Positions 11,506 to 22,003 of a stretch of 64,000 nucleotides of DNA are shown here, one piece after another. A program made the translations under genes and the position numbers. Below the pieces are notes generated by a model. The model was not told where the DNA came from. It worked only from the letters and a program-made list of their open reading frames with translations, and did no database searches. Every line of letters starts with the position of its first letter. Positions within the stretch are counted from its first letter, which is position 1. The stretch is from contig JAJEKV010000027.1 in NCBI GenBank assembly GCA_021234155.1, positions 12,412,716 through 12,476,715 of the forward strand, read 5' to 3'. This DNA comes from Isoetes taiwanensis. Taxonomy: Eukaryota; Streptophyta; Lycopodiopsida; Isoetales; Isoetaceae.

Positions 11506-12057
11506 ATGCGACTTGAAAGTATTGGTGAAGGTGAGTTACAAGGGACCCTTGTGAACAGACAGGAGGAGTCCATTCAAAGACCCATTGCTGAGACTTTATT
11601 TCAGCAAGATATTGATCAAGATCAAGTAGAGATGTTGATTTTGACATCAAGCATGGATGGGGTAAACAGAAATCAGCCCACTATACAAGGACAAGTGTAT
11701 TTTGATGGTGCATTCTCTAAGCTCAAGAGTTATGGAGGTGTAGGAGTATTTCTGACATATGGGCATAAGAAGAAGATTGTTACATTGAGTATGCCATGCA
11801 ATGCAAGCAGTAATAATGAGGCTGAATATCATGCACTTATTCAAGGGATGACTTTGGCAAAGAAGAAGCATGTTGATTGTTTGACTATTTTTGGAGACTC
11901 TTTGTTGGTGTGTCAATAATTTATGGATCAATTTCAGGTTTTAAGTGCTAATTTGAGAGCCTTACATCAACAAGCCATGGATTTGAAGTCCTATTTTCAG
12001 CAGTGCATTGTGGTATATGTTCCAAGAGAACAAAACAGTGTGGCAGATGCTTTAGTA
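11506..12057 (+). pseudogene. Gypsy extra RNase H domain, upstream of RT
   Basis: Frame 11506-12426 begins with a complete RNase H fold of the type seen as the second (archaeal/plant-like) RNase H in some plant Ty3 elements. The first Asp is in VYFDGAFSK (about 11695), the Glu in SNNEAEYHAL (about 11810), the next Asp in IFGDSLLVCQ (about 11890) and the last in NSVADAL (about 12035). A TAA at 11917-11919 follows VCQ and precedes FMDQF; restoring one C would give CAA. It lies in the same frame as the RT downstream but before it, whereas in Tat-type elements the extra RNase H follows RT-RNase H. The polyprotein start is lost at the inversion junction. Confidence 0.75.
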
Positions 12058-12117
12058 CAATCGGCAATAGTGCAAGCAACTTGGTGGCATGCGCACATTC
12101 TGGAGGATGAGGTAAAT

Positions 12118-12360
12118 CAGATCAGTCCATGTTCACCACAGTCATCACAATCACCACATGCACCACATTCATCACAGTCATCACATGCACCACATCCATT
12201 ACAGTCACCACAGTTATCACACGCACCACATTCATCTCACTCACCACATTCATCACAGTCACCACGTTCACCACAATCACCACATGCACCACATTCACCA
12301 CGGTTACCACACTCGCCACATTCATCACATTCATCACAATCACCACATTCCTCCGTCAAG
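12118..12360 (+). repeat. Ser-Pro-His repeat linker in pol
   Basis: A minisatellite of 9-bp and 18-bp units of the CACCACATTCATCACAGT type, coding for runs of SPHSSQ, SPHAPH and similar. It joins the extra RNase H to RT in one frame. Because of the simple repeat all neighbouring frames are open too, so only the frame continuous with RNase H and RT is meaningful. Confidence 0.8.
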
Positions 12361-12426
12361 AACATCAATATTTCTCAAGGAAATCAAGAAGAATTGGTTA
12401 CTATTGGAGGAGATCTTAGTCAATAG

Positions 12427-13512
12427 GAGGAACGTGATTTGATATCTTTGTTAAGAGAATTCAGGGATGTTTTGGCAAGAAATTACAAAGAATTGAAAGG
12501 CATTCCACCAGAGGGTGTAGTTCATACCATTGATTTAAAACAAGGATCAAACCCAGTCCAATAAGCTCAAAGGAGAATGAGTCCAACCATAGAGGAGCAA
12601 GTCAAGGTTGAAGTCATGAAGCTTTTGGAGGCGGGATTTATTGTACCAGTGCCAAATTCAGATTGGATCAGTTCTATTGTACCAATGAGAAAGCCAAATA
12701 ACTCAATTCGAGTATGCATTGATTACAGGAATCTCAACAAAGCTACCAAAAGACATCATTTTCCTACACCATTCATAGACACCTTGTTGGATATTGTTAC
12801 AGGAAATCAGACTTATTCTTTCTTGGATGGTTACTCAGGATATAATCAGATCCAAATCTATCCACCACATCAAGCAATGACGGCTTTTCGAACACCTTTT
12901 GGCATCTATGCTTATAAGGTATTATCTTTTGACCTCACAAATGCTCCAACCACATTTCAGCGAGCTATGACATATGCTTTTCATGATATTTTAGACTTTT
13001 TGAGAGTCTTTATAGATGACTTAACAGTGTTTTCGAATCCAAGAAGGGATCACTTGGATCATCTCAGAAAAGTTCTTGAAAGATGCCGATTGTATGGCAT
13101 AAGTTTGAATCCCGCTAAGTGTATTTTCTTCACTAGAGGAGGAAAACTATTGGGTAATTATGTTTCAAAAAATGGGTTACAAGTGGATCATGGTAAGATT
13201 GCAGCCTTGGAGAAGGTGAAACCACCTACAAATGTATCACAAGTGAGAAGCTTATATGGCCAATTCAGTTTTAGTAGGAGATATTTGCACAATTTTGCTA
13301 AAATAACCCAGCCACTTGTGGATTGTATGAAGCAAGGGCAGAATTTTAGATGGAAGGAGGACGCTCAAGAAGCATTTGAATGGTGCCTTGGACAATTGAA
13401 AGAGAGAACTTTGCTGATTCCTCCAAGAATGAGTGAGCCATTTCATTTATTCTTTACAGTTTGGGAGCAAGCTTTGGCTGTCACAAAAATCAACAAAAGC
13501 ATTATGATGTGA
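12427..13512 (+). pseudogene. Gypsy reverse transcriptase
   Basis: Same frame as the extra RNase H, separated by a TAG at 12424-12426 and a TAA at 12562-12564. Blocks: LLEAGFIVPVPNSDWISSIV, CIDYRNLNKATKRHHFPTP, FLDGYSGYNQIQI (first Asp), FGLTNAP-like FDLTNAPTTFQRAM, the catalytic FIDDLTVFS (about 13005-13032), LNPAKCIFF and LLGNYVSKNGLQVD. It copies element RNA into DNA. The F-I-D-D box keeps both Asp residues. The 3' end of this frame slips into the RNase H frame near 13460-13500. Confidence 0.88.
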
Positions 13513-13910
13513 ATTACTATGCTAGCAGGTTGTTAACTCCACAAGAGCAGAAATGGACTCATATGGAGCATCTTGGGTTGGCATTGAAGTGGGCCTTGAC
13601 CAAATTTAGACATTATCTTCTTCCTTCACAATGGAATTCAGCAAAATGTACAGTATGTCTACATTCATATGGATATGAACCCATTGCCATGCATTCAAGA
13701 CGGTCCAAGATCCTAAATTTATAAGGTGGGCTCTTATCATACAAGAGTTTGAGTTGAAGTATGTTAAGATGGCTCAAGGAGCTCATAATCCAAGTGCCTA
13801 TTTGAGAAGTCGTGCTGAAATAGAAGAGGAAATAGACCAGCAAGTAGTATTTCAGGATAATAGAGTATTACAAGGGTTCATTGAGACCGTGGATCTTTGC
13901 TCTATGCTAA
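13461..13910 (+). pseudogene. Gypsy RNase H and start of the connection domain
   Basis: After a frameshift the frame continues as VNYYASRLLTPQEQKWTHME and LALKWALTKFRHYLL, the conserved middle of Ty3 RNase H. Another slip leads to IRWALIIQEFELKYV and HNPSAYLRS. The element then breaks off at about 13907, where the (TAGAA)n tail of LINE-A begins. It resumes with integrase at about 22019. Confidence 0.75.
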
Positions 13911-13936
13911 TAGAATAGAATAGAATAGAATAGAAT
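13908..13936 (-). repeat. LINE-A 3' tail, (TATTC)n
   Basis: Five to six TAGAA units on +, equal to TATTC repeats at the 3' end of the element. The LINE remnant ending at 24795 has a similar tail in the other orientation. Confidence 0.85.
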
Positions 13937-14175
13937 ACATTTATGTCCTTTGTGCCGTAAGGCCCCTGGACTTGTGTAGCATGGGCGAGCTCCCTACAAG
14001 GGTGCTACTAGCACATCACGCTGTTTTTATGTAGCCTTTTCGGAAGGCTGACTTTTTTCCTTTAATACCAGCACCCCGCTTTACCTCGGCTTCTTGGCCG
14101 TGCAGTGATGCGTCGTTATCAATCAGCTTTTAGCTGAGCAATTTGTGTGGGGCTATATGACCCGTATTGTACAGA

Positions 14176-17100
14176 TCATATTACAAGCCCTCTTTCACTG
14201 TGTACCTCTCTGTGTCTGGTCATCATTCTTTGGATCGCATCTGCCAGATCCCGTAACGATTCCGTCATCGTCATCATCCTGTGGATTGGTTCCCCCCACT
14301 TTATATTTCTATATCTGTCCCTGATGTCCCCATAGATCGGGCAGTCGTTAATCATATGGTTTTCATCCTCTATTCCCCCCCTGTCACATATTCTGCATAT
14401 CCTATCCTCCTTGTCTATCCCTCTCCATCTGTCCTTTTCGATTCTTAGGTCGTGGCTTCCCATCCTGAATCTGACCAGTATGTCCCTTCTGTTCTTCCCC
14501 AATATGTTATCCCGGTACACCTGGTGTCCCATCTGTTGGTCTGGATTAAAAACTTGTACGAGCCAGTCTGTCTTGGGTCCTGTGTGTCTCTGCAGCCATG
14601 CTCTCGTCGCTATGTCTGTCCAATCCTCATTCCACTGCTCTTCTTCTATCAGGTTACTCAGGTTTAGTCCCATCTTCCTGGTCCATGTTGCCACCTCTCT
14701 GAACCATCCAGTGCCTTCAAGGATGTGTGACTTTGCTGATTCGGTGATTGCAATGCTGGACAGTTTCCCTTGGATGTCTCCAGCGTTGTCTCTGAGCAGG
14801 TATCTTATGGTTCTCTCCCACGCTCTCACTTCCATTGGCCTTTGCCCTGTTTCGAGGACCATGATTGTCAGTGGTGTGTTTGTCCTTACCCTGAATTCCT
14901 GTCTGTGCCATTGTCTAAAAATTCCTTCCTGCTTTTCCCAGTTTCTTTCTGTTAGGCCTGGCCCCCATGCTTCTGCTCCGTACAACTGGGTGGTGGCTAC
15001 CGCTGCACTAAATAGGTAGCATTTGATGTCCCAATCAGTTATTCGACTTCTGTTACAGAAGTTTTTCATGTTAAAGTAACTTCCTATAGCTGATTGGAAT
15101 CTGGCGTTAGCTCCTTTGGCCCACTTCCCTGTGCCATGTGCATCATAACCCAGATATCTGTATTCTGTTGCTTCCTCTATCTCCTTCTCTTTATATCTGA
15201 AAGGTTTATGCCTGTTCCTGTGTCCAAAGATTACTATCTTTGTTTTTGTTAGGTTCACTGTTAGCCCTGTATCTTCACAAAATTGTTCCAGGATTTTGAG
15301 CAATGCGGCATTCCTTTGTTTTTGTTGCCATCATACCAAGATCGTCCGCGATATAGCATTATTGGTACCTTAGTGTCTCCCATTATGGGGGCATACTCGT
15401 CCCCTTGTTGATCATTATGTATCCCTCAGAGTGCATCTATGTATATTCCAAATAGGGTTGGGGATAGCGGGCATCCCCGCTTCACACCCGTGTCACATAT
15501 TATCGGGCCGTCCTTCCCTGCTCCATCTTTGCATACACCTTGTGGTACGGTCTTTGCGATCGATCCTACCATGCTTCTCGGGCCTGCATATCCATTAGTC
15601 TTTTTAGCGGCTTCTCTCTCGATCTGTGTCAAACGCTTTTCAAATCTACAAAGCAAATAGATTATTTTTCTTTCCATGCGCTTTATTCTCGTTCTATTAG
15701 TATCCGGCGGGTCACGAGATGATGATCGTGGTTGAGTGCTCGTCTGAACCCGGCTTTTGCCCTTGTGCTCTCACATTTCCTTCCTCTTCCCATTTCTTTA
15801 GTTTGTTATCCAAGACCTTTCCAAACCATTTTATAAAAATCGAGCTTACCATTATCGTCCCTATAGTTCCCTCGGATCTTTTTATTCCCTCGCCTTATGT
15901 AGGGGTATGACTCATTGTATGTCCATCCGTCAGGGGAGCCCTGTATGTATGATGCCGTTAAAAATGTCTGTTACCTGTCTGCTTATTTCTGTCTCGGCGC
16001 ATTTCAGCAATTCCACGGTCAGGCCGTATAAATCTGGTGCTTTGTGATTAGCCATTTTGTTTAGGGCTAGCATTACTTCCAAAGATATTGAAGCATGGTC
16101 CATCCGTGTCATCTTTGTATTGGTATTGGTACCGGTGGCCCCTGTCTTGTATAATTTGTCCAGATATGTCTCCCATCCCTCGGTTCCAATGTCATCTTGT
16201 TCGTCCCTTGCTTTTACATTGCTACCCCCTCCTTTGTTTTTGAATCCTTTCCAGAATCTTCGGGGCTGTTTCCTCAGCAGTTTTCCCATGTACCATTGGT
16301 GCTGTAGCAGGTTATCGTATCTTTTCTTCTTTAGTAACCTTAAGTATGCTGCCTTCTCTTCTCGGTATGTCTCCCTTCCCTTATGCTTTCTCAATTTCCT
16401 CTTGTGTTCTCTGCATTCGTCATCATACCATACTGAAGCTCTGAATGCCCCGTTCTTCCTAATTTTGATCCTTCTCCCAAACACATCTGCTGCTACCCTT
16501 ATCATTATGTCATTGAGGGTATTCCCATTGTCAATTGCATTGTGTTCCCCCCAGTCCCATTTTCCCATTTCATCCTTGATCATTTGGGTAAAGGTTTCTG
16601 CGTACCTTTCCTGGAATTGAATTCTTACCCTGTCTTTGTTACCCTTCTTTATTTCTGTGTCATCCTTTTGTGGCGTCTCATCCAATCTAAATGTTAGTTT
16701 GATCGGTCTATGGCTTTCCCTTTTCCCAGTCGGCCATTCCTGTAGCATTAGCCCTTCTACCTTTTCTGCTGCTTGGTCGCTCAGAATTATATAATCCACT
16801 ATGCTCTTACCATGTGAGTTTTGGCTCGTAAAACCTCCCGATCCCCTCCATCTTTTTGTGCCATTAGCTATGATCACCCCTGTTGCCGTGCAGACTTCCA
16901 GCAATAGCTCACCCCTAGCGTTGACCTCAGCCTTATCTTCTGTATCCCTCTGCCATTCCTGTGTCCTCGCCGTGTACACTATCTGACCATCTTTCTCATC
17001 TGCATGCGTAATTTGTGCTTGTTCCTGTCTGGTTCTGGCATTTAGATCTCCTACTATAATCATTGGTCCTTGTCCCTTCCATTTCGTTATGTTTTCTCCC

Positions 17101-17461
17101 AGTTCCAACAATTCCAGCTTATCGCTGTTTGGCGGGTAATATGCAATTATCAGAACTACCTCTTGTTTATTTTTCAATTGAATATTCAAAACCATATATC
17201 TTTTATTGATATCTGAATGTAACATACATGCATTGTGAACCGCACTATTCTTTATATAACAAGCCAGGCCTGCACTCCCTCTCCCTTTCTTGAAATCCCT
17301 GTCTTTCCAACATGTAAACAGCTGGTACCCTTCCTCCTCTGGTAGCCTTTTGGTGTTATGCTCCCATGTCTCTGCCAGACATATTATGTCACAGCCGTGG
17401 GCACCTTCCAGTCTTTCTCCATCATCCCATGGGTACCCGGTACAGTTCCAGTACCATAGTG
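14176..17461 (-). pseudogene. LINE-A ORF2: endonuclease, RT, Cys/His C-terminus
   Basis: The endonuclease begins with LTLWYWNCTG at about 17458, right at the ORF1 stop. It carries CLAETWE, IIVGDLNAR, SIVDYIILSD and ESHRPIKL, the APE-type catalytic blocks. RT follows: KAPDLYGLTVELLK (near 16030), a frameshifted QxGFR-like block (about 15740), GVKRGCPLSPTLF (about 15460) and the YADD box at about 15340-15350. The YADD box is cut by an extra base within it and a second extra base about 20 nt later. The thumb and C-terminal half (14176-15303) are open and end with CRICDRGGIEDENHMINDCP, a CCHC-like motif. The frame before 17461 (to 18041) is open but overlaps ORF1 and is probably not translated. 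Few lesions otherwise, so the copy is fairly young. Confidence 0.85.
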
Positions 17462-18568
17462 TCAGCGTCTTTTTCCCCGAGGTTGCTCCTTCGAGGTCTC
17501 CATGTTTTCCGTGCCATTCCCCATTCTCCTTGGCCTCCCCCTGGTTCTCATTGTCGGGGTTGGCCCTTCGAGCCCTGCTTGATTTGTTCGCTCTCCGTTT
17601 CCCCCGTTTCCGTTTCCTCCTATTGCTCTGTTCTGGCTCCCTTCTACCGTGATTGCTCTTAGTGCCTCTCTCTGCATTCTGTTCTCTTGCATCTCTTGCA
17701 TCAGTTGTATGGATTTCACGAGATGTGAATTTTCCTTCTCTGCCCCCGTTGGTTCTACGCTGCCCCTGCTGACCCCTTCCGTCTGCTCCTGCGGTTGAGT
17801 CCCTTGCTCTCTTACCCTTTTGTGTATGTATACCTTGCCATTCTTGACCCCTGCTTGTATCCCTGCTTGGTTCAGTTCCCTGGCTTTGGCCAATTCCCTG
17901 TGTAGCCCCTGTCTCTGCATCACTGTTAATGCCTCCTGTACTTTGATTCCATTCCTCAGTCTGGATCCCATCCGCAAGATCCTCTCCTTGGTTGCCATGT
18001 CCCTCAATGTCAGGTTTATGTGCCTCGATCTCCCCCTCCATTGTCCCGATCGGAGGGCTTTGACGATGACGCCCCTGTGTTCCTTGAACACCGTCTCTAT
18101 CACTTCTGCAGTAACTCGATATATATCCTCATTAGGCCTCTCTGCTATCCCAATTAGCCTAACATCATGTTTAATCTTATTCTGCTCCTCATATTCCAAT
18201 AAATGTGGTTTTATCCTATCATATGAATCCCATGCATCCAGCTCAACATTTGATTTCTCTAGTTCAACCAACCTTTGCAGGATCTTTGCTTTCTCCTCTT
18301 CGATCTCGTCCATTCTGCGCTGCATTTCCTCGTTCATCTTCTCCACCCCTCCTACTCTCACGTCCATGCTAGTGATGGCTGCTTTGTTGCTGTTACAAGT
18401 CTCAGCCAATGCGTTGAGTGCATCCAGGTTCGGGATCTTTGCCTCTAGCCGCTTATCCATTTGTGCCAGAAAGTCCCTAAGGTCTTGTTGGCTCACCGGG
18501 GCTCTTGCCGCCTCCAATCTCCTCTGCTGGCTGCAGTTGATGCTATCGGCCATCGCCCTCGTTTGCAA
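17462..18568 (-). CDS. LINE-A ORF1, coiled-coil RNA-binding protein
   Basis: Intact 368-codon frame starting MQTRAMADS. A coiled coil covers about residues 70-120 (VGGVEKMNEEMQRRMDEIEE and a LEKSN stretch). Then comes an L1 ORF1p-like nucleic-acid-binding region: KHDVRLIGIAERPNED, RHINLTLRDMATKERIL, then the LTVMQRQGLHRELAKA and GKVYIHKR blocks seen in transposase_22-type domains. The tail is Gly/Asn- and Arg-rich. The protein would coat LINE RNA. It overlaps an alternative frame by about 580 bp, and ORF2 endonuclease homology starts exactly where this frame stops. That suggests frameshifting or re-initiation. Confidence 0.75.
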   Translation of the reverse strand: MQTRAMADSINCSQQRRLEAARAPVSQQDLRDFLAQMDKRLEAKIPNLDALNALAETCNSNKAAITSMDVRVGGVEKMNEEMQRRMDEIEEEKAKILQRLVELEKSNVELDAWDSYDRIKPHLLEYEEQNKIKHDVRLIGIAERPNEDIYRVTAEVIETVFKEHRGVIVKALRSGQWRGRSRHINLTLRDMATKERILRMGSRLRNGIKVQEALTVMQRQGLHRELAKARELNQAGIQAGVKNGKVYIHKRVREQGTQPQEQTEGVSRGSVEPTGAEKENSHLVKSIQLMQEMQENRMQREALRAITVEGSQNRAIGGNGNGGNGERTNQAGLEGPTPTMRTRGRPRRMGNGTENMETSKEQPRGKRR

Positions 18569-18599
18569 GAGAATCCTGTGCAGAAAGACTCTAAGCAGT

Positions 18600-20400
18600 G
18601 CGTTCGTGCTAGACTCTTGCTTGTGGAGTAACCGTCGTTTCCCCCTAAGACTATATATATTTGCTGCTTCTAAACGGTATTTTTATTGGCGATTACCGTT
18701 CTGATTTGAATTTCAAATTTTAAAATTCAAAATTCAAAAGGCCCTAATTAGTTTCGTCCGTCCCTTTTTATTGTCACTCAGTTCCTTCGTCCGTTGCCCA
18801 AGGTTGATCCTCTCGGTTTTCTCGAGTCTGAGTGGTTGGTTAGATGCTTGTCTGTATTGATTGCGCTAGTATTTTTGTGGTTCTGCATTCCTGTATTTCT
18901 GTGCATGTATCGTTCTGTTGTGCTGTGCTCGTGCTCCTTAGTCTGTGGTGGGTGGTAAACCCCCCCTTGTCCATACTTTTCCCCGATCCCTGGTGTCGGT
19001 AGTTTCATCCTCTGGGGTATTCTTCATACATATATTGTATCGTTAGTTATATTGAGTTTTTAGTGGTCCGGGTTACCAGTTGGTGGGTCTTGCCCTCGCT
19101 ATCCTGGTGTACGGCGGAGGCTTGGCCTCACTGTCCCGTATCTTATTCCCGTCCACCTTTTACTCTGTGTTGCCATACATCAGTGATTCAGTAATTGAGG
19201 TATTCTTCATACCCCGCTGTACAAGTCATATGCCGCTCTCCATGCGTTGATGAGTTTATGGTGGTCCGGGTTACCAGTTGGTGGGTCTAGCCCTCGCTAT
19301 CCTGGTGAACGGCGGAGGCATAGCCTCTCTGTCCCGTATCTTGCCCCGTCCGCCTTTTACTCTGAAATCATTTTGTTCTCTGCGTGCTTCTGCGTGTCCT
19401 TTCATCAGTCTCCCTCTGCTTGTATCTCTTACGGGGCTTATTATCTTGTTCCCTTTCTATCGGTCACTTACCTGTCACCCATTATTTTGTATTTTCCCTT
19501 TACCTTTGAGTGTTTTCGTCATCCTTATTCTTAATATCTTTCCTTGATATCTCACAACCTCGATGCATCCTTGACGTCATCTATATATTATACTTTACAT
19601 ACTTTACATTCGACCTTCCATACCCCTTATTATATTACTATACTTCTATTATTATTATATTTCTATAGTTCTCGTGCCTCCTGTGTGGGCCCATGTCCGG
19701 GGGTCCGGGGATCGTTACCACCTTACTCACATGTCCTCCTTTGTCTTCAATCGTGTTTCTGCCAACCCGTTTATATGCTTCTTCATGACAGTTAGCTAAA
19801 TTGTTGTGTATCATCCAATATGTTCTTCGTGTCCCTCAAGCTGTGTGCAGGCATTCTCGTTTACATTTGTTATCTCGCTAGTTTAACTACCTCATATTAG
19901 TTCACGAAATACAGTTATGCTGTGCGTCTCTTTTGCTTTAGGGAAAGAATAGCCGATAACAGGACGCATAGTTACTATGAGTATCATCCGATTTTATATT
20001 TACTGGAAAAAGTCTACATTAAGACGAGAGTTCTTCTCTCACGACCATTGTTTGTCTTTTCAGCCATTCTTACACAAAATTTTTCATGCAGACATACAAA
20101 CAATCATTTGTTTCCCTTCTGTATCATCTAAAAGTCGATGTCGTTCCTGAACCTGAACCTGAGTCGTTTTGAACAAGGGGCTGTTTTGAACAAACAATAG
20201 AAAACAGAAAACAGAAAGCAGAAAACGAGAAGTTGAAGAGGGCAACCAGGTATAGAAGATAAAAGGATAAACGGCCAGAAGATACAAAGAGAAAAGTAAG
20301 AAAGAAGGAAAGAAGGAAAGAAAGTGGCACAAAAGGAAAGCATGGCTTGCCAATGCTCGGTCCTCCCTTAGCTTCATACTTATCCGATTTCTTCCCTGCC
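18600..20400 (-). other. LINE-A upstream region with 198-bp tandem units
   Basis: No conserved coding seen. Two copies of a unit of about 198 bp lie at 19016-19165 and 19198-19363. They share TTCTTCATAC at the start, GTGGTCCGGGTTACCAGTTG (at 19063 and 19261) and the CCCGTATCTT...CCTTTTACTCTG end. Tandem 5' monomers of this kind act as promoters in mammalian L1; here that is only an analogy. 20150-20340 is purine/pyrimidine-biased. Confidence 0.55.
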
Positions 20401-20405
20401 CATAA

Positions 20406-20954
20406 CTAATGCTTTAGCTTCTTGTCCTCTGATGGTTCCCCGATCTTTTTAACTTTTTCGAGATTCCTCCCCATATACGCCCGACATAAGAAATCGACGG
20501 GATTCTTCTCACAGCAGTAAATACAGACCTTGCCGAAATCACACACCAGAAGATTGTGCTGGTAGCTCGACGACCTTTGTATGGCGGCGTGAACCTGCAG
20601 TCTATTGAAGCATTGCATTGTGCGATCTATGTCTTGGCGCCTCACCGAATCGTTTTTGTCGCCTAAAACTCCGAGTACTTCAAGCAACCCTAGAGTATAC
20701 TGGCTATCCCGCATGGACTGAGCATGATGAATTCTGTCACAGTACAGACAGTGCACTCGGCCGCAGCTGATGCATGAAGGCAAGCCCCTGCTCAGGCACA
20801 TACAACTGTCGAAGCAGATACACCATGGGTTGAGCTCCTCCAGCTCCGGATTGAATGGCACTGTCAAGTTTCCTGGGGTGCCGGAGTTGGGACGCTTTTT
20901 GCCAATTTTCTGCTCCCCATCTACCTTCACGAGAACCTTTTTCCCCTTATCCAT
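20406..20954 (-). CDS. Cys-rich zinc-binding protein, possibly PLATZ-like
   Basis: Intact 182-codon frame from ATG at 20954. Cys/His clusters: WCICFDSCMC, CISCGRVHCLYCDRIHHAQ (about residues 55-80), then VRRQDIDRTMQCFNRLQ, and CIYCCEKNPVDFLCRAYMG (about 140-160). The order C-C-C-C-H-H, an R..D......C...Q block and a closing C-X2-C...C resembles plant PLATZ DNA-binding proteins, though strongly diverged and lacking the usual RRYVYHDV core. It has a Lys-rich N-terminus and tail. A TATA box lies about 165 bp upstream, so it looks like a real transcription unit. It sits inside the nested insertion between LINE-A ORF1 and the gypsy integrase. It may be a LINE accessory ORF, a captured gene, or a host gene trapped by rearrangement. 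Confidence 0.5.
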   Translation of the reverse strand: MDKGKKVLVKVDGEQKIGKKRPNSGTPGNLTVPFNPELEELNPWCICFDSCMCLSRGLPSCISCGRVHCLYCDRIHHAQSMRDSQYTLGLLEVLGVLGDKNDSVRRQDIDRTMQCFNRLQVHAAIQRSSSYQHNLLVCDFGKVCIYCCEKNPVDFLCRAYMGRNLEKVKKIGEPSEDKKLKH

Positions 20955-21117
20955 ATTTGCTTCTGATCTGTGACGATTGCTCGGACTTGTTGGCGCTTCT
21001 TTGCCCGGCCGGATCTCCAGCGTCTCAGGATTAGGCGCTCAAGCGGACCGGAGAGACTAATTTCTAAATTCTAACAGGGGGCGCCTTCACTATCACTCTT
21101 CTCCTCGTTATCACCGT

Positions 21118-21125
21118 TATATATA
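21118..21125 (-). promoter_or_regulatory. TATA box upstream of the Cys-rich gene
   Basis: TATATATA on the - strand within AACCCTATATATAACGG, about 165 bp before the ATG at 20954. This is a normal distance for a plant promoter plus leader. Confidence 0.5.
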
Positions 21126-21127
21126 GG

Positions 21128-21910
21128 GTTTTGGGATATTTAGGGTTTACGAAATTATGTCTGATTTCCCGCCTACTGAATTCCAGCCGTCTGTCTTAAA
21201 TGCCAGTCTTGTCCTATCCTGTCCCAAGATTTTCGTCTGTTAATCTCCGCCGCACATCCTTGGCCCTATACCTGACATGTGTACCTTCCCTATTCTCTCT
21301 ATACTACTCATTATTATGGCTATCTGTAGCTGTCATGATCATTTCTACCCTGTTCGTTGGTTTACGACCCTCCTCTCCGAGTGCCACGTGCCCTATTCTT
21401 ACTCATATTTCTTACTGCCACGTGCCCTATTCTTTGCCGTTCGGCCGTCTCCCGATGTTATTCCTCCGCTTTGCCACGTTTCGCCCTCGTTGTTTCTAAA
21501 TTCATTAATTAATTTTCTCATTTTTGATTTATTTTATTCTATGAATATTCTTGTTTCTCAACGGCTCCGAGATTTTGAATCATCTGTCGTCGAACCTTCG
21601 AGCTCCTCTTCCCGGTGTCCTCCTGTATTCTACAGTTGTGCCTGTTCGTGCGTTCGTTACCATTCCTTTATCTACCTTGAGTTCCAATTTATAGCAACGA
21701 TCTGTCCTAGTCTAATAGTGTTGTGTCATGCTCATGCACCTATTTCTATCTGTTCCTCTTTCGTCCAGATCAATCATACACTTGAATACTACATAGTTTA
21801 TAATTTATTTCATAAACGGTATGAACATAGTATATGTCTGACTATTTTGAGAAGCTAGTGTGTAAGAATCAGGAGAGATGGGGGATATGCACTTAGCTGG
21901 ATATATAGCT
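21128..21910. other. Non-coding, pyrimidine-rich stretch
   Basis: No conserved frame. The sequence is T/C-rich on + and includes a repeated GCCACGTGCCCTATTCTT segment (about 21382-21400 and 21417-21435). Confidence 0.4.
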
Positions 21911-21913
21911 GGG

Positions 21914-22003
21914 TCCGCCCGATCGTTCGCTCCGCCCCGATCGCTCCGCCCCGATCGCTCCGCCCCGATCGATCGCTCCGCCCCGATCGCTCCGCCCCGA
22001 GCG
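21914..22003. repeat. GC-rich tandem repeat, CGATCGCTCCGCCC units
   Basis: About five 14-bp CCGATCGCTCCGCC-like units, far richer in G+C than the surroundings. It lies where gypsy sequence is about to resume, so it may mark the 5' boundary of the inserted block. Confidence 0.75.

Noticed and set aside
12122-12442. Several overlapping open frames on both strands (His-, Thr- and Val-rich)
   Set aside because: They are produced by the CACCACATTCATCACAGT-type repeat. Only the frame continuous with RNase H and RT is meaningful.
11917-12564. Stops rescued by U-to-C RNA editing, as in fern and hornwort organelles
   Set aside because: This is a nuclear retroelement with other frameshifts. C-to-T decay explains the stops without editing.
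14411-15019. 202-codon + strand frame opposite LINE-A ORF2
   Set aside because: It is the antisense shadow of the conserved - strand RT C-terminal half.
17462-18041. Extended N-terminus of LINE-A ORF2 as real protein
   Set aside because: It overlaps ORF1 completely in another frame and has no domain. Endonuclease homology begins only at the ORF1 stop.
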